Notes under the pieces: model-generated
The model's input: the letters and a program-made list of their open reading frames with translations, nothing else
What the model was told of the DNA's origin: nothing
The model's database searches: none
In this document: positions 24,787 to 36,745 of the stretch, piece by piece
Position numbering within the stretch: position 1 is the first letter of the stretch
Layout of the letters: every line of letters begins with the position of its first letter
DNA from: Cladorrhinum sp. PSN259
Taxonomy: Eukaryota; Ascomycota; Sordariomycetes; Sordariales; Podosporaceae
Direction: 5' to 3'
Assembly (NCBI GenBank): GCA_033725935.1
Contig: MU867074.1
Span: forward strand, 434,001-498,000
DNA length: 64,000 nucleotides
Translations under genes and position numbers: made by a program

Positions 24787-27700
24787 GGTGAAATGGATGA
24801 CGACGATGATGATGATGTTGGTTTAAAGTGTAAAGACTTTGAAGCTTTGTGCTGTAATGTTGGAAACTGAAGCTGATGCTGATGAACGAAAAAGGAGGAG
24901 GCCTGAGGGAGAGATGAGCACGGAGTTATATACAACGCAGTTGACAATACCTAACGATAGCCGTGATGCGATTGTGATATGTGCAAGTGCGTAGGGAAAG
25001 CACTCCGTCAGCCTCATCCTTCCACGCTCACCACACGCGGACACACTTCGATCTAGACTCACTCCTCACTCCTTACGTTTGTCATGGGCTTCCGCAAGGC
25101 ATCCAAGGCATCGTCACCACCCCCTTACCCCCGGTCAAACCATAGCCATGTCTCCGGCATGGCACAATCTCTTTTCCTAATTCACATATGTGCACAAGGA
25201 GACCAAGAGGAACGATTTCGCGCCATGAGTCACTTACGTGTGTGTAGGTGTGTGTATGAGGAGCTGTGCACATACAAGGAAGAAGATACTAATGGCATGG
25301 ATTTAGAAGTGGGGGGAGGGGTCAGACGGCGTACGACACAGCCTACGCAAGGTATCGACACACTACGTGGATTATGGCATGGTACCTTGAAGGGGATAAG
25401 CTTCTGTGTAACATGAAGGAGAGAAATTCCCCCGGGTGGTTGTTGGTTTTGTGTCGTTGTGGCTGTATGGCACGGCCGTTCCAATTGTAACGGCATACTA
25501 CAAATCAGCACCCGGAGTGGGTTGAGGGACAAAAAAAGCTTCTGCGAGGCTCCCGCCGTTGTAACACAGGCCTACCGGTAATTCCGCATCTGTTCTTCAC
25601 CTGAGTAATAAGGCTCATACCTTGCGTATAAAATGTTTCCCTGAATACCCTCAAGTGGCTTTCTGTGATGCAAGAATAGTTCGCCGGCTGACGGTGCTTC
25701 TACTTCTGGGCTTTAGCTGTGGCTGGTGATGCCGGTTGAATGCAGTTTTCGGGAATATTCCAAATGCGTATGTCCACTCAGGCGGCGTCATGTTGGCAAG
25801 AGATGAAGTGAAAATTCTTCAGCGTGCGCATCATCGTCTTTGAACTTTACTGTCGTTGTCGTTGTCGTTTAGGATAAGCTGCAAGGAAGAATGATGTATG
25901 CCTTATGCGTGGCCTTGTGGAGCCTGAGTCACTCCCCGCGCTGTCAGTGTCGCTATTCTCGGGAATAGAGTGGGAGGGTGACATTGCAGAGGGCTATTGG
26001 TTCACTGGCTTTCCATAGCTGCTGCTCACGAGACCGAGTCCCGCGTCTTTTTCTCACCTTCTTTTCTTGGCGAGGAGTAAGTCGAAAAAAAAAACCACGA
26101 AAAAAAAACCAAAAAAACCGCAATGCTTTCCAGGACAGATATCTCCAAAGAATGATTCACAATGAGTTGGCTAGAATCTTAAGAACGTTTATGTCCCCAT
26201 TTGAATAAGCCCGGCTTGACTTACAAGGCTGAGACAGGAACCGACTTACACAGCCCGCCGGAAGGCTTTAACGAGATTTATCAGAAATAAGTTGACAGGA
26301 CCCTGCAAACGGATATGCCAAGTTGTCCCTTGATGGAGCTGACAATTGTTGGCTGCATAAACTGATCTCTCAGATCCACAGGTTGGAAGACACCATAGAG
26401 TTCCCTGGACTGTCGATTTACTGATTTTTGAGTCGTCCACGAAGCATGATTTTCAGTCACCTCCCTCTTCAATTTGGTATCCCACTCCCGGAAAAAGCCA
26501 GCAATGTTTCCGGCTTGTGTCACATGGTCGGGGAAGTGTTGCCATACCGTCCGTCACTTCCGATAAATGGTACTATGGTAGAACACGCCCTCAACCCCTC
26601 ATTTCAAGTTGAGTTTCTCTCAAGTTTCGTGCCGAAGCGAGCTGTCCCGCTCGAGTCTCCTCTTGGCTGTCGGGCCCTAGACTAAGTCAATTCGCAATTT
26701 GAGGGCTTCATGAAGATTGGGGACGACCGTCCAGTCAGATGGCCAAACGCCTCTGATCCTTCTTTCTTGGCCGACGAATCCAGACGAACCAAGACCGCCA
26801 GCGGCTCAACACTTCCTCTGATGTTATTGTTCCTGACATTGGCTCTACCAACGTTGTGTGTGAGCTGCACACCATCTGCTATGCCGTGCATTGCCTATAC
26901 CATCCCAACAAGTCTGAATAAATTGCCCAATGGTGTGCCTATCTTTTTGTGGACGTGCCTCCCCCGCACGGGTCGCAAACCAAATCCTGTCCACCAGCCT
27001 CAAGAATCATTAATAATCTTTGGGAACTCCACTGTTTCAACTGGTTCAAAATCCACTGGACCCTTGCTGTGGAATTTAAACATTGAAGAGGGTTGTGGTG
27101 ACATGGCTTGAATAGTGGGTTATGATCGCGCTCCGAGCTCACAGGCGAGCTTTCCACAACACCGCGCTCGCCAATTCGACCCATTCTTTGACCGCAGTTG
27201 CCCAAAACAATGCCCGGTGGTCCGCCACCGCGTGCCCGGATGCTCCGAGGAAGCAATGTGAACTTCAACACAATCTTGCATTTTGTGATTTTCAAAAGAT
27301 ATCCGACGGGGTTTGAAAAAGGGACCAGGCCGCGCTATGCACACTTTCTGCAGGCCACATGGGACCGAGATGATGACATCCAATGGTGAACTATTTGGGT
27401 TTAGTCTCCGCCGCTCGATTAATTCGGATTGACCAATGACAAAGAGGTGGCTTGTTGACTTGACAGCGCCGGGGAGCACACTAACAATCACACTCGCTGG
27501 GTAAATGCCACGAACAGTTTTCTACTTTGTTCTATACTAACGAAAACTTGGCAGGTCAAAGATATCGGCCCTATCTATCCTTTGATAGGAAGGCGCAAAA
27601 GAAGAAGAAAAGACTGTGAACGGTCTGTGTGGCGTTGGGAATGCAAAGTCTGCGAATTTGGATTTAGAACCAAGCAGAAAGTGGGATGATACATATGGTC

Positions 27701-28313
27701 GGATGCGGATAGATAACGAATGGGTAAATCCTCAACAAAAAATCGGTGTGCGACTTCGTACCTGACCTGTATCCGTAAAGCAGCTCCAACTCCCCATATG
27801 TCACCATGCAGGCCAGGTAGTGTATCACCGAGTCAGTCGTCCAAGTATATAAAATGTACGGAACTCACGGGTATTTAATTGCTGGGTGATCTCACTTTGC
27901 GGTGGTGTAAGCTGCATGCATGTCTTGAAGCTTTCAGAAGCAAGCAATTAACGGGATTGAATGAACCCCACCAAATAAAAACGTTCCAACCTCCAAACTG
28001 ACAGGGGACCCCATTCGTGGTCCTCTCGACCCTGGTTGGAAACACGCGATTCCTGCTCTGACGGAGGAGGTTGCGCCTAGCGAGCTACCGGGAGACACCA
28101 CCCGTTTTCCAAAATCTATTTTCCAATTCCCGGCATTCCGGGCCTGCCCCGACCCCGTCCGTTCTCTTGTTTTTCTACTCGAAGTTCTCCTCGACTTCCC
28201 CCAGGCCTGGCTGTGCAACTTTATTTCCTCCACCGCACGCCTTGTCCTTCTCCCCATCCAAGGTCAATCTCCGGATACGGTCTGCTCCAAAGCCAAGCAC
28301 CAAGCAGCCCACA
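24787..28313. other. 3.5 kb gene-poor stretch upstream of erg5
   Basis: No gene can be supported. It has a GAT microsatellite near 24800, GTGT-rich DNA at 25220-25260, A-rich runs at 26090-26120, and several overlapping ORFs of 60-130 codons on both strands at 26.2-27.5 kb that show no recognisable domain. These could be remnants of a decayed gene. The last kilobase should contain the erg5 promoter and leader. From 28071 the frame is open and in phase with erg5. Confidence 0.5.
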
Positions 28314-30061
28314 ATGGCCATCAACGCGACAGCCTTCGCGTCGCCGCTGGCGAGCGTCGGAATTGGCGCCGTCAACGTCAACGTACCCCCACAGCTCGAG
28401 CAGGTTGTCGAGCTGGTGTCAAAAGCCAGCGGATGGGCCATTTTTCTCACGCTGCTCGCAGCAGCTGTTGTCTATGATCAGGGTATGTACCTTCGAAATC
28501 TCCAACTGCTGCACAATCCTCCACCGCTAGAATGCGCTCGCTGACCTTTCCTGTCTGTTTCAGTCAGCTATATTCTCAACAAGGGCACGATCGAGGGCCC
28601 CGCCATGAAGATGCCCTTCATTGGACCCTTCTTGCAGTCGGTGAACCCCAAATTCGAAGAATATTATGGAAAGTGGTTGAGTGGACCCTTGAGCTGTGTC
28701 TCGGTCTTCCACAAGTTCGTCGTTATTGCCTCGACCCGTGATATGGCTCGGAAGGTTTTCAACTCGCCCACTTTTGTCAAGCCCTGCGTTGTCGATGTTG
28801 CACACAAACTGCTCGGAAAGGATAACTGGGTCTTCCTCGACGGCAAGGCCCATGTCGATTACCGCAAGGGCTTGAACGGCCTTTTCACTCGCCGCGCTCT
28901 CGAGATCTATCTGCCCGGTCAGGAGGAGGTGTATAATCGCTACATTGAGAAGTTCGTCCAGATCACCAAGGAGGCAGGCGGACAGCCGGTCCCCTGGATG
29001 CAGGTGTTCCGTGAAGTTATCACCGCCGTCTCTTGCCGCACCTTCGTTGGTCACTACCTTTCAGACGAGGCCGTCAAGAAGATTGCCGATGATTACTACC
29101 TCATCACTGAGGCCCTCGAGCTCGTCAACTTCCCCATCATAATCCCCTTCACCAAGACATGGCGCGGCAAGAAGGCTTCCGACATGGTGCTTGCTGAATT
29201 CTCCAAGTGTGCTGCCAAGAGCAAGGTTCGCATGAATGCTGGGGGTGAGCCCAACTGCATCATGGATGCTTGGGTTCTCGACATGATCAAGTCCAAGAAA
29301 TGGCGCGAGGCGGTTGAGGCTGGCAAGACTGAAGGTGTTGAGAAGCCGACCCATATTCTCAGAGAGTTCACCGATTATGAGATTGCCCAGACTCTCTTCA
29401 CCTTCCTGTTCGCTTCTCAGGACGCCACAAGCAGCGCTGCCACCTGGCTCTTCCAGATCATGGCCCAGCGGCCGGAGATTCTTGACCGCATTCGCGAGGA
29501 GAACTTGACTGTTCGCAGGGGCAACCCCGACCATGCTGTGAACCTCGAGGAACTTGAGTCCATGGCCTACACTCGTGCCGTTATCAGAGAGCTCCTCCGT
29601 TACCGCCCCCCTGTCCTGATGGTTCCTTATTTGACCAAGAAGCCTTTCCCTATTACCGACACTTATACTGTTCCCAAGGGCGCCATGGTTATCCCCTCAA
29701 CGTATCTGGCCCTCCGCGACCCCGACGTGTACGAGAACCCCGACGTGTTCGACCCCGAGCGTTACTACACCGGCGATGCCGAGGAGAAGGGCGCGAAGAA
29801 CTACCTCGTTTTCGGAACCGGGCCTCATTACTGCCTCGGGCAGCACTATGCCCAGATGAACCTGGTCTTGTTCATTGGCAAGGCGTCGTTAAAGTTGGAC
29901 TGGAAACATCACCCAACTCCTCTTTCCGAAGAGATCAAGGTGTTTGCCACCATTTTCCCCAAGGTAAGTTTGACTGGTCCAAATGAGGCGCTTGACAGAA
30001 AGGAAGCTGACATTAACACTAGGACGACTGCCCGTTGACGTTTAACGAGTTGAAGTGGTAA
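28314..30061 (+). CDS. ERG5: Sterol C-22 desaturase, cytochrome P450 CYP61
   Basis: ER-membrane P450 that introduces the C22-C23 double bond late in ergosterol synthesis. Exons 28314-28482, 28564-29963 and 30023-30061 give 535 residues. One N-terminal membrane helix (about 38-55, GWAIFLTLLAAAVVY) is followed by the CYP61 block KGTIEGPAMKMPFIGPF. FLDGKAHVDYRKGLNGLFTR and LYLPGQE-like text are typical of Erg5. The I-helix reads FASQDATSSA, ExxR is ELLR, the PERF-type motif is FDPERYY, and the haem loop FGTGPHYCLG places the Cys ligand at about residue 480. The 12-residue last exon ends TFNELKW. MAINATAFASPL was chosen as the start by family length. An in-frame ATG 81 codons upstream (28071) has no stop in between, so a longer N-terminus is formally possible. 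Confidence 0.95.
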
Positions 30062-31037
30062 AAGATGAGGACGAATAAGGAATGGATAATATGGGACGGA
30101 CGGGATGGATGAAATAATTTGGTATAATGAGGCTGGGACACGGAAGTAATGAGGAGACGCAAGTCGACACTTCTTCTGTTTTGAAAGAACCAATACCCTT
30201 CTTTCCAATCAGGCGTACTGGGTATCTTTTCGCTTTTTTTTTTATAAAAAAAAATGGAGTGGCCGAAAGAGGGGCTCTTCGACCGTGGGGAGATTGATGG
30301 AGAGGTAATGGATGGACGGTCTAAAAGACATTAGTAATTTTTAGTTGTACATACCCCCTTTTGCAATGACAAAAAATATCATGACCATTTAAAAATGAAG
30401 AGAAGAGGAAAGACAGGCTTGAGAGAATCGATGGGTTGGATGGCATATAAACTAAGCTTCTCTTCTTTGTTCTGCATATTGTGGCGTTGCTTGGATGCTA
30501 CAAAAGGATAGTCGTGTTATAACAAACCCGGGTAAGCCATGCGAAACAGAGGCTCAGACCAACGTCATTTGCTGTTGTGTACCAATCGTGAGAGCCGGTT
30601 GGCACGGGTGAGGTCGTCGAGGAAGGTTATTCGGAGTTGGTAATCAATTAGTGCTGACAGCTCAAAGTTTTGGTATTGGGGGGATATTATCTTCGTGTAT
30701 AGAAGTAATCTCTGATAGCATAGGAAGGATGTCGCTCCTTTATAACAACTCCGCTTTCCATGTATTGTCTCATCCAGCCAGCTGAGGAGTTGCCAAGTGA
30801 GGCACAATGCGGCACCCCATCGGAGGTACAAAGATGACGACGTTAGGTGGGGCACTGCATTGGATTGCATGTACCATAGATCTCAACTGACTTCTAAGAT
30901 GCACATTATTAGACTAGCTCGCCTTGCTAGTCTAGCTTCATTTTTGCGAACTGAGAACTTCCCCTCCGCATAATAGGGAATAGAATTCTGTACATGCATA
31001 CGAATTGAAAGCAGACAGTTTTTCCTAATCAGACAAA
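30062..31037. other. Intergenic: erg5 3' flank and rhodanese promoter
   Basis: 976 bp between tandem plus-strand genes. T/A runs at 30230-30255 fit a 3' UTR. No gene seen. Confidence 0.55.
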
Positions 31038-31798
31038 ATGGCATCAAGAAGAGCCCTCGCGGGCCTGGCGCAAACATGCTGCTCATCGGCAAGGTCTACG
31101 TTCACTTCCCCCTCCTCGACGAAGCTCCGAGCTATTGCGACTACTACTACTGCCAGACTTGCTTTGCGCCAATCTACGCAACAACGGGCATTCGTAACTC
31201 GCGCCACCGTTACGCGTCAGTACGCGCCTGCGTTAGTAAAGAAGACAGCATACTCCAGCGAATCCGCAGCGCCGCCGGGAGAGGAGAAGCCGAGCAAGAT
31301 TTGGAACTTTGAGGAGGTAGGTTTATGCTTTTGCCATATTGTCCCGCTTCCAAAAAGCTAATAATGTGTATTTCAGGTCCAAAAACTGATTTCATCCCCT
31401 TCATCCTCCGTAACAATCATCGGTACGCCCCTTTTCCTCTCCTCCGGCTCACTCACCCCTTACTCCCTCCTATACACTCTCCACGTTCGTAGACTAACAG
31501 CAAAATAATAGACTCCCGCGAACCTTCCGAACTCCAAGAAACAGGCCGCATCCCCGGAGCAATCAACATCCCCGTCAAATCTGCGCCCGACAGCTTCTTC
31601 ATCCCCGAGGATGAATTTGAGGACCACTACGGGTTTCCCAGGCCCAGCAAGGACACCGAGGTGCTATTTTACTGCAGAGCGGGCGTGCGCAGCCGGGCGG
31701 CAGCGGAACTGGCCAAGCATGCTGGGTGGACAAATGTAGGCGAGTACCCGGGCAGCTGGTTGGATTGGTTCGAGAAGGGGGGAAAGATTGAGCGGTAA
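31038..31798 (+). CDS. Mitochondrial rhodanese-domain sulfurtransferase (Rdl-like)
   Basis: Single-domain rhodanese; such proteins transfer sulfane sulfur from thiosulfate or persulfides to acceptors such as glutathione. Exons 31038-31316, 31377-31422 (46 nt) and 31512-31798 give 203 residues. The first 80 residues are Arg/Ser/Thr-rich with almost no acid, a strong mitochondrial targeting profile. The rhodanese domain starts at VQKLISS, with the family turn IDSREPSELQETGRIPGAINIP. The active-site loop is CRAGVRS, with the catalytic Cys at about residue 163 and both loop Arg residues present. The domain ends at GSWLDWFEKGG. It most resembles yeast Rdl1/Rdl2 (AIM42) by size and targeting. Activity is inferred from the intact loop. 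Confidence 0.88.
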
Positions 31799-32014
31799 AA
31801 GAAGCGATATATATGAAAATATATACATAGAAAAAGGACAAAGCAAGAAGAACCAGACCAAGGGTTTCATTCGAAGCAACTTCTCTCTTGCAGGCCCAGC
31901 TACTTGACCTTTCAGAGCCCAATAATATAAGATAAATCGTTGTGAACGCCGTCAATGCCCCAAAAAGAAAACTTTTCTGCACAATCATACAAGCTAACTT
32001 CCCTTTCTTACCCT

Positions 32015-33116
32015 TTAAAAGAACATCCTGCTCGCTCCATCCTTCGGCGTATCCCCAGCAGGAGGCTTCTTATCATCTCCCACGTCCGAAACAGGACTTC
32101 CATGCGCAAAGAACAAAATCTTGATTGCGAGGGCTAGTCCGAAGTGGAGCGCAACAACCAGCACAAGCAAGACCTTACTCGTCTGCCTATCCGTCGCGCT
32201 CAGCACGGGATACAAGTTCCTGAGCAGGAACGCAACAGAAACGCCGAATCCCACACCGACAAACACCCAGTTCAATATCGCGATCGGGCTCCAGCTGATC
32301 AGCGCAACGGGGATCCAGATCAGGTTTCCGTAGCCGTACAGCGCCCAGCACTCCAGCAGGTTGGCCGACTCGCTTCCAAAGTACTTGAGGGCGAGGTATA
32401 AAATCATTGGGATGACGAATGTGTATCCGTAAATCAAGCCAGCGGCACCTAAGTTTACCACATGATTAGTTCCTCCTCTGTTCACATCATATTCCGCACC
32501 CACTCCACTACTGGACACCAGACGGTTGAGGGTTTTTTTTTTAAAAAAAACAAAAACAAAAAAAAAACAAAAAAAAAATAAACAAACAAACTTACCACTC
32601 AACAACTCAAAATCATACGCAAACTCTCCCCTCCCCGTACTAGCCAAATACGCCGAAATTGTCCCTCCAAGAAACAAAATCAACACAACAGTCGTAGCGA
32701 TCCAAAACGGCCCGTACAAATCAGGGTTGCCCTCCAACACATCCAAGAAATTAGCCCTTGGGTATAAGGCGGCCCAACATCTTGCCAACACCGAGCTGGT
32801 ATCAACATCAAAGAATTGTGCGTAGAATCCAAGCGTCCATATCAGCTTTTTGGTAGGTTGTTGTCCTGATGAGGAGCCGCCGGCTGTGGCGGGCAGTGGT
32901 AAGCCACCGGGGGAGGAACGTGGCTTGTTTCCGCCGGCAGAAGGGGAAGAAGTAAACGTTGAGTTGTGGAATTCGAGGTCTTCTTGGAGGTCTGTATGGC
33001 CTAGGTCGCCCTGGAAAACAGTAGAGTGTTAGGATGGAGGGGATGGAGGGGAGGGGGAACAGAGAACAAACTTCATCATCTACGTCTACGACTGCGTCGT
33101 AGCCTGATCTTGACAT
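32015..33116 (-). CDS. Yip1-family Golgi membrane protein (YIPF1/YIPF2, Yip5-like)
   Basis: Yip1-domain proteins bind Rab GTPases and act in early secretory and Golgi traffic. Exons 33116-33072, 33010-32596 and 32448-32015 give 297 residues. A cytosolic acidic N-terminus of about 85 residues is followed by the Yip1 core starting at FYAQFFDVDTSSVLARCW. The DLYGPFWIATTVV motif begins the first of about five membrane helices (WIATTVVLILFLGG; AAGLIYGYTFVIPMILYLAL; NLIWIPVALISWSPIAILNW; WVFVGVGFGVSVAFLL; VLLVLVVALHFGLALAI). Intron 2 (147 nt) contains a near-pure A/T tract. The donor of intron 1 (GTTTGT) is weak. The gene is convergent with the rhodanese gene, 216 bp apart. Confidence 0.88.
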
Positions 33117-33647
33117 TTTAAATTCGGTCGCCCCGGATATTAGAACGCTATAGGGGTGGTCAATAAGTATGCGCGCTGTGGTGATTCAGCTGAAAGCGGG
33201 CGGTGGTGAAGTTGGTTGTTGCTGATACACAAACGGTTTCCTGGGAGCTTATGACAGCTGTTGCGTAGACAGGAATCAGAGCAACTGCTTGGCACAGTCT
33301 AAACTCACACATGGTCTCCCGCTTGCGCCCCAGAAGTCTTGGCAGTTCTGTAGAACGCTTGGTCCACCCTCTTGATGACATATCACGTGAGGAGCGTGGA
33401 ATAAGTCGAGAAGCAACATCTACAATTTACAATCACAAAAAGACAAGAAATATGCGTCACGTCATGAATTTAGATGGTCAGGAGTCTTAGACTATTGGTC
33501 ATATCCGGAATATACATAGGCCAGATTGGTTTCCCGTATGCCTCTCCCCGACGACCACCCTTCGTAGAACGATAGCAATGCCGAAAAATACCAAAGACGC
33601 CAGACGACCGTGATCTGATGATTTCTGTGTTGTGGGGGCGAAACCGC
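33117..33647. other. Intergenic: Yip gene promoter and ubiquitin-eL40 3' flank
   Basis: 531 bp between tandem minus-strand genes. No gene seen; short ORFs here lack any recognisable feature. Confidence 0.55.
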
Positions 33648-34436
33648 TTATTTGAGCTTCTTCTTGGGGCGGAGCTGGTTGGTGTGGCCGCACTTGCGCT
33701 TTCTGCAGTTGGTGGCACGAGGGGGGAGACGAGCCTAAAGATTAAGGGTTAGAAGAGACGTCCTCTCTCATAGTGAGAAATATGGTCGTCGCTTACGTAG
33801 CACTTGCGGCAGATCATCTTGTCGCAGTTGAACTTGGAGGCAAGAGCCTTGAGGGAGGGCTCAATGATACCACCACGGAGGCGGAGGACCAAGTGGAGGG
33901 TAGACTCCTGTAAAACCATGCGGTTAGCATCCTTTGTCTATGCCTCCCAAATTTCCAATATCGAATTTCGACCACGTCGTCGGTAGTGGCAAGCCGCGGG
34001 AGTTCCAGCTTCTTTTTGTTCCCATGCAAGCTGGTTGTTCAAGTTTGACCAGAATTGCCCTCCACTTGCTGCCCCTAAAAGAACCTCCCACACAGACCCT
34101 TCATCCCAAACCCCACGGCTGCCGATTGATCGTGATTTTCAAATGCGGTGATGTAATAGAATACGAACGAACCTTCTGAATGTTGTAGTCAGAGAGGGTG
34201 CGGCCATCCTCGAGCTGCTTGCCAGCGAAGATCAGGCGCTGCTGGTCAGGGGGAATGCCCTCCTTGTCCTGAATCTTGGCCTTGACATTGTCGATGGTGT
34301 CCGAGGACTCGACCTCGAGGGTGATGGTCTTACCCGTGAGGGTCTTCACGAAGATCTGCACTGTTCATGGTGGAAAAATTCCTGCGTCAGTAACGTTCTC
34401 AATTTTAATCTCTGTCATTCAGACAGTGAGCATACT
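33648..34436 (-). CDS. UBI1: Ubiquitin-ribosomal protein eL40 fusion
   Basis: Fusion precursor cleaved after Gly76 to give ubiquitin and the 52-residue 60S protein eL40. Exons are 34436 (one coding base, A), 34360-34173, 33907-33797 and 33734-33648, giving 128 residues. The first intron (34435-34361) lies inside the start codon: A|TG. Its donor is GTATGC, with a branch-like ACTGAC and a CAG acceptor. The ubiquitin part is complete, with K48 and K63; exon 2 ends exactly after K63. The junction is LRLRGG|IIEPSLKALA. The eL40 part keeps its four zinc-binding Cys (NCDKMICRKCY; RATNCRKRKCG) and ends RPKKKLK. Introns 2 (265 nt) and 3 (62 nt) are ordinary. The unspliced message has no usable in-frame start. 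Product identity is certain; the start-codon split is strongly supported by frame and consensus. Confidence 0.96.
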
Positions 34437-34804
34437 GGGGGTGTTGGCGACGTACTCTTGACCGATTCCCACGGAGGCTGCTGATGAGGTTGACGGGAAA
34501 GTTCAACAGGAAGCCGTAAATTTTGGTGGGGGTTAGAATCGCCTGCACACAGCGCGTCTAGGGCTCGCAGCCGGAAATTCCAGGCAATGTGGGTCATTTT
34601 TACAGTGTGCACTGTTTGGATCAACCAATGAGCACTGTACCCAAGCTTGCCCATTCCAGGAAATTTGTGGAGCTCTCTTCCTTGCAGTCATTCAGCCAAC
34701 ACCTCCAACATCAGAACGTCAGTGCATGGACTTTAAAGCAATCACGGGTATCACTTGATTTCTCATCGCCTATCTATCTTGGTGATGACGCTCATCTTGA
34801 CAGG
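34437..34804. promoter_or_regulatory. Promoter and leader region of ubiquitin-eL40 gene
   Basis: 368 bp between the ubiquitin-eL40 start and the rrn7 stop. It must hold the core promoter of a highly expressed gene. No clear TATA box was identified. Confidence 0.5.
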
Positions 34805-36745
34805 TCACCCGTCAAGGACCATTGCTTCGAGCTCCTCCTCCACCTTTCGGCGCTTCACCCTGCTCTGCCATTCGAATAGATATCTCTCCAAACTGTAGAC
34901 GGCTTGTACCAGATCCCTTATTGACAAGCCCGCTGCCTCTGCGGCAACCTCGTAGAATCTCTTTGCGGGCCCCTCAAGCTCATCAACATACTTGAACCTC
35001 TGGCAATCTGAGCCCAGCCTCTTGATCTCCGCCTCCTCATTTTCAGGATCTAGTCTTGGGTTGACAAACTTGGACGCCTTCTGTACTTTGTATATCCGAG
35101 CCTCAATATCCTCTTCTGAGACTCCCTCGGTTCGGGCTAATGCCGGCACATCCTTGAGAGGGAACAGTCGATCGATCTCCGTTTCGCCTGTCCAAACTAG
35201 CGATTAGCTGTATGTCTTCCGGAAAAGAGACCCCGCGCACCTTACCTGTAGTTCTCTTCTCTAGTTGAGTCTCTTGGAACCAGGTCAAGAGCTCGACAAT
35301 ATCCTTTTTCTCCATAGACCATATTGCTTTGGGGTTTGTATGCTCATAATCTGGTATAGTAGGTCTCGTGTCTGGTTGTTTCTGAAATTCTGCCTCCCAT
35401 ACTTCCCAATTCATCTTAACGCATAGAGGATCGTTATAATCGCGCGGGTATCGTCGTATGCCATCGAAAGGATATGTTTGCTTTGTTGCTACGATCAGGG
35501 ATGCTACTAGCAGCACATCCGGGATGTCAAGGAGAATGTTTCTGTCGTGGGAAGCCTGTCTTGTTGGGAAAGAAAGACGCATTTCCAGGAGCCTATATAT
35601 CCTTTGTGTGTATTGATGGAGCTCGGCTAGCAAGGAGCCAGGTTAGTAACATCTCTTTAGGAGCGAGAAGAAACAGAACGGCGATACGTACGCGGAAGTG
35701 CAAGATCCCTCAAGTAAAGATAAAGCAACGGTGGTGCCGGTATTGTAGGGAACTCCATCCCATGGTTCTCCTTATAGCCCAGCATCAAAGCCATTATAGA
35801 CCGATGTAGTTCGCTTCCCTTGAACCTCGCATATCGAGTAAGCAAGGAAGAGTGAGCCCAACCGGGCAACCGCTCCCTCCAGTCCTTTGGTACATGGTCC
35901 ATCTGTTAACCCGTTAGCAACTCCAACCTTGCCTCTCCTTCCACTCATAAAACTCACCGCCCCCAAAAACGGCATCTGATTATTCCTAGCCCACCCCCAA
36001 ACATCCCCAATCCTCACAGACTCCTGTCTCAACAAACAAGCCAAATAAACCATCCCCAACGTATCCATTACCCCGGGCAACACCCAAATCTCGCTCGACC
36101 AACTTTTACTCTTCCTCTTCTTACCCATCCCACCAACACCATCCTCCTCTTTTTCCCCATCCTCTTCAACAGTCTGCGAGCTAAACAAAGCCATTCCGCC
36201 CTCTTCATGCCCTCCTCCATCACCAGACTGTCTCGTCCCCATCCCACTACTACCCCCCTCACCATCCTTGGCCTTTTTCTCAAGCCCAGGAAAATCCCTA
36301 ACCCTCAATAACCACAAATCCCTGCAGACACTCTCCAGCTCTGGGTGAAATCCTTTCTCTTTCACTAACCATGCAGTCTGCTTCCTCAGTAAGAGCTGCA
36401 AGCACTCCAGATAAAGCTTGCGAGCTTCGTTTCCCGAAAGCTGCTTCTTCTCCTTGACTTTCTTTTCGGACTTTTTTCGAATTGTTTTGCCGATTTTACC
36501 AAAGTTGTCTTCCTCGTCTACGTCGTATTGGATGTATCCCTGTCAAAAACACAAAAGGATATCAAGGTTAATGGGACGGGCCGTGGTGGTGTGTAACAAG
36601 TGTTGAATCAGTAGTGTCACAAACATACCTGAACTTGATGCCCATTCTCGCAGTACCGCAATCCATCCTGTAGGTACCACCGCCGCGATGAACACTCATC
36701 GCATGTTTGACCCTGCGGGAAGCGGCGGTAAGAGCGCGGGGCCAT
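34805..36745 (-). CDS. RRN7: RNA polymerase I core-factor subunit Rrn7 (TAF1B/TFIIB-like)
   Basis: Rrn7 is the TFIIB-like subunit of the Pol I core factor that recruits polymerase to the rDNA promoter in the nucleolus. Five exons (36745-36629, 36539-35958, 35902-35692, 35626-35246, 35187-34805) give 557 residues. An N-terminal zinc ribbon is visible: C-x2-C at residues 15-18 and C-x3-H at 32-36 (TCDECSSRRWYLQDG; RYCENGHQVQ). Then comes GYIQYDVDEED, a Lys-rich stretch, and helical cyclin-like repeats containing ILLDIPDVLLVASLIVATKQTYPFDG, which is typical of the family. A disordered Gly/Glu/Lys insert lies at about 110-160. Introns are short, with good CTAAC branch sites. No single ORF covers the N-terminus, so start placement depends on the zinc ribbon and frame. 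Confidence 0.87.
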
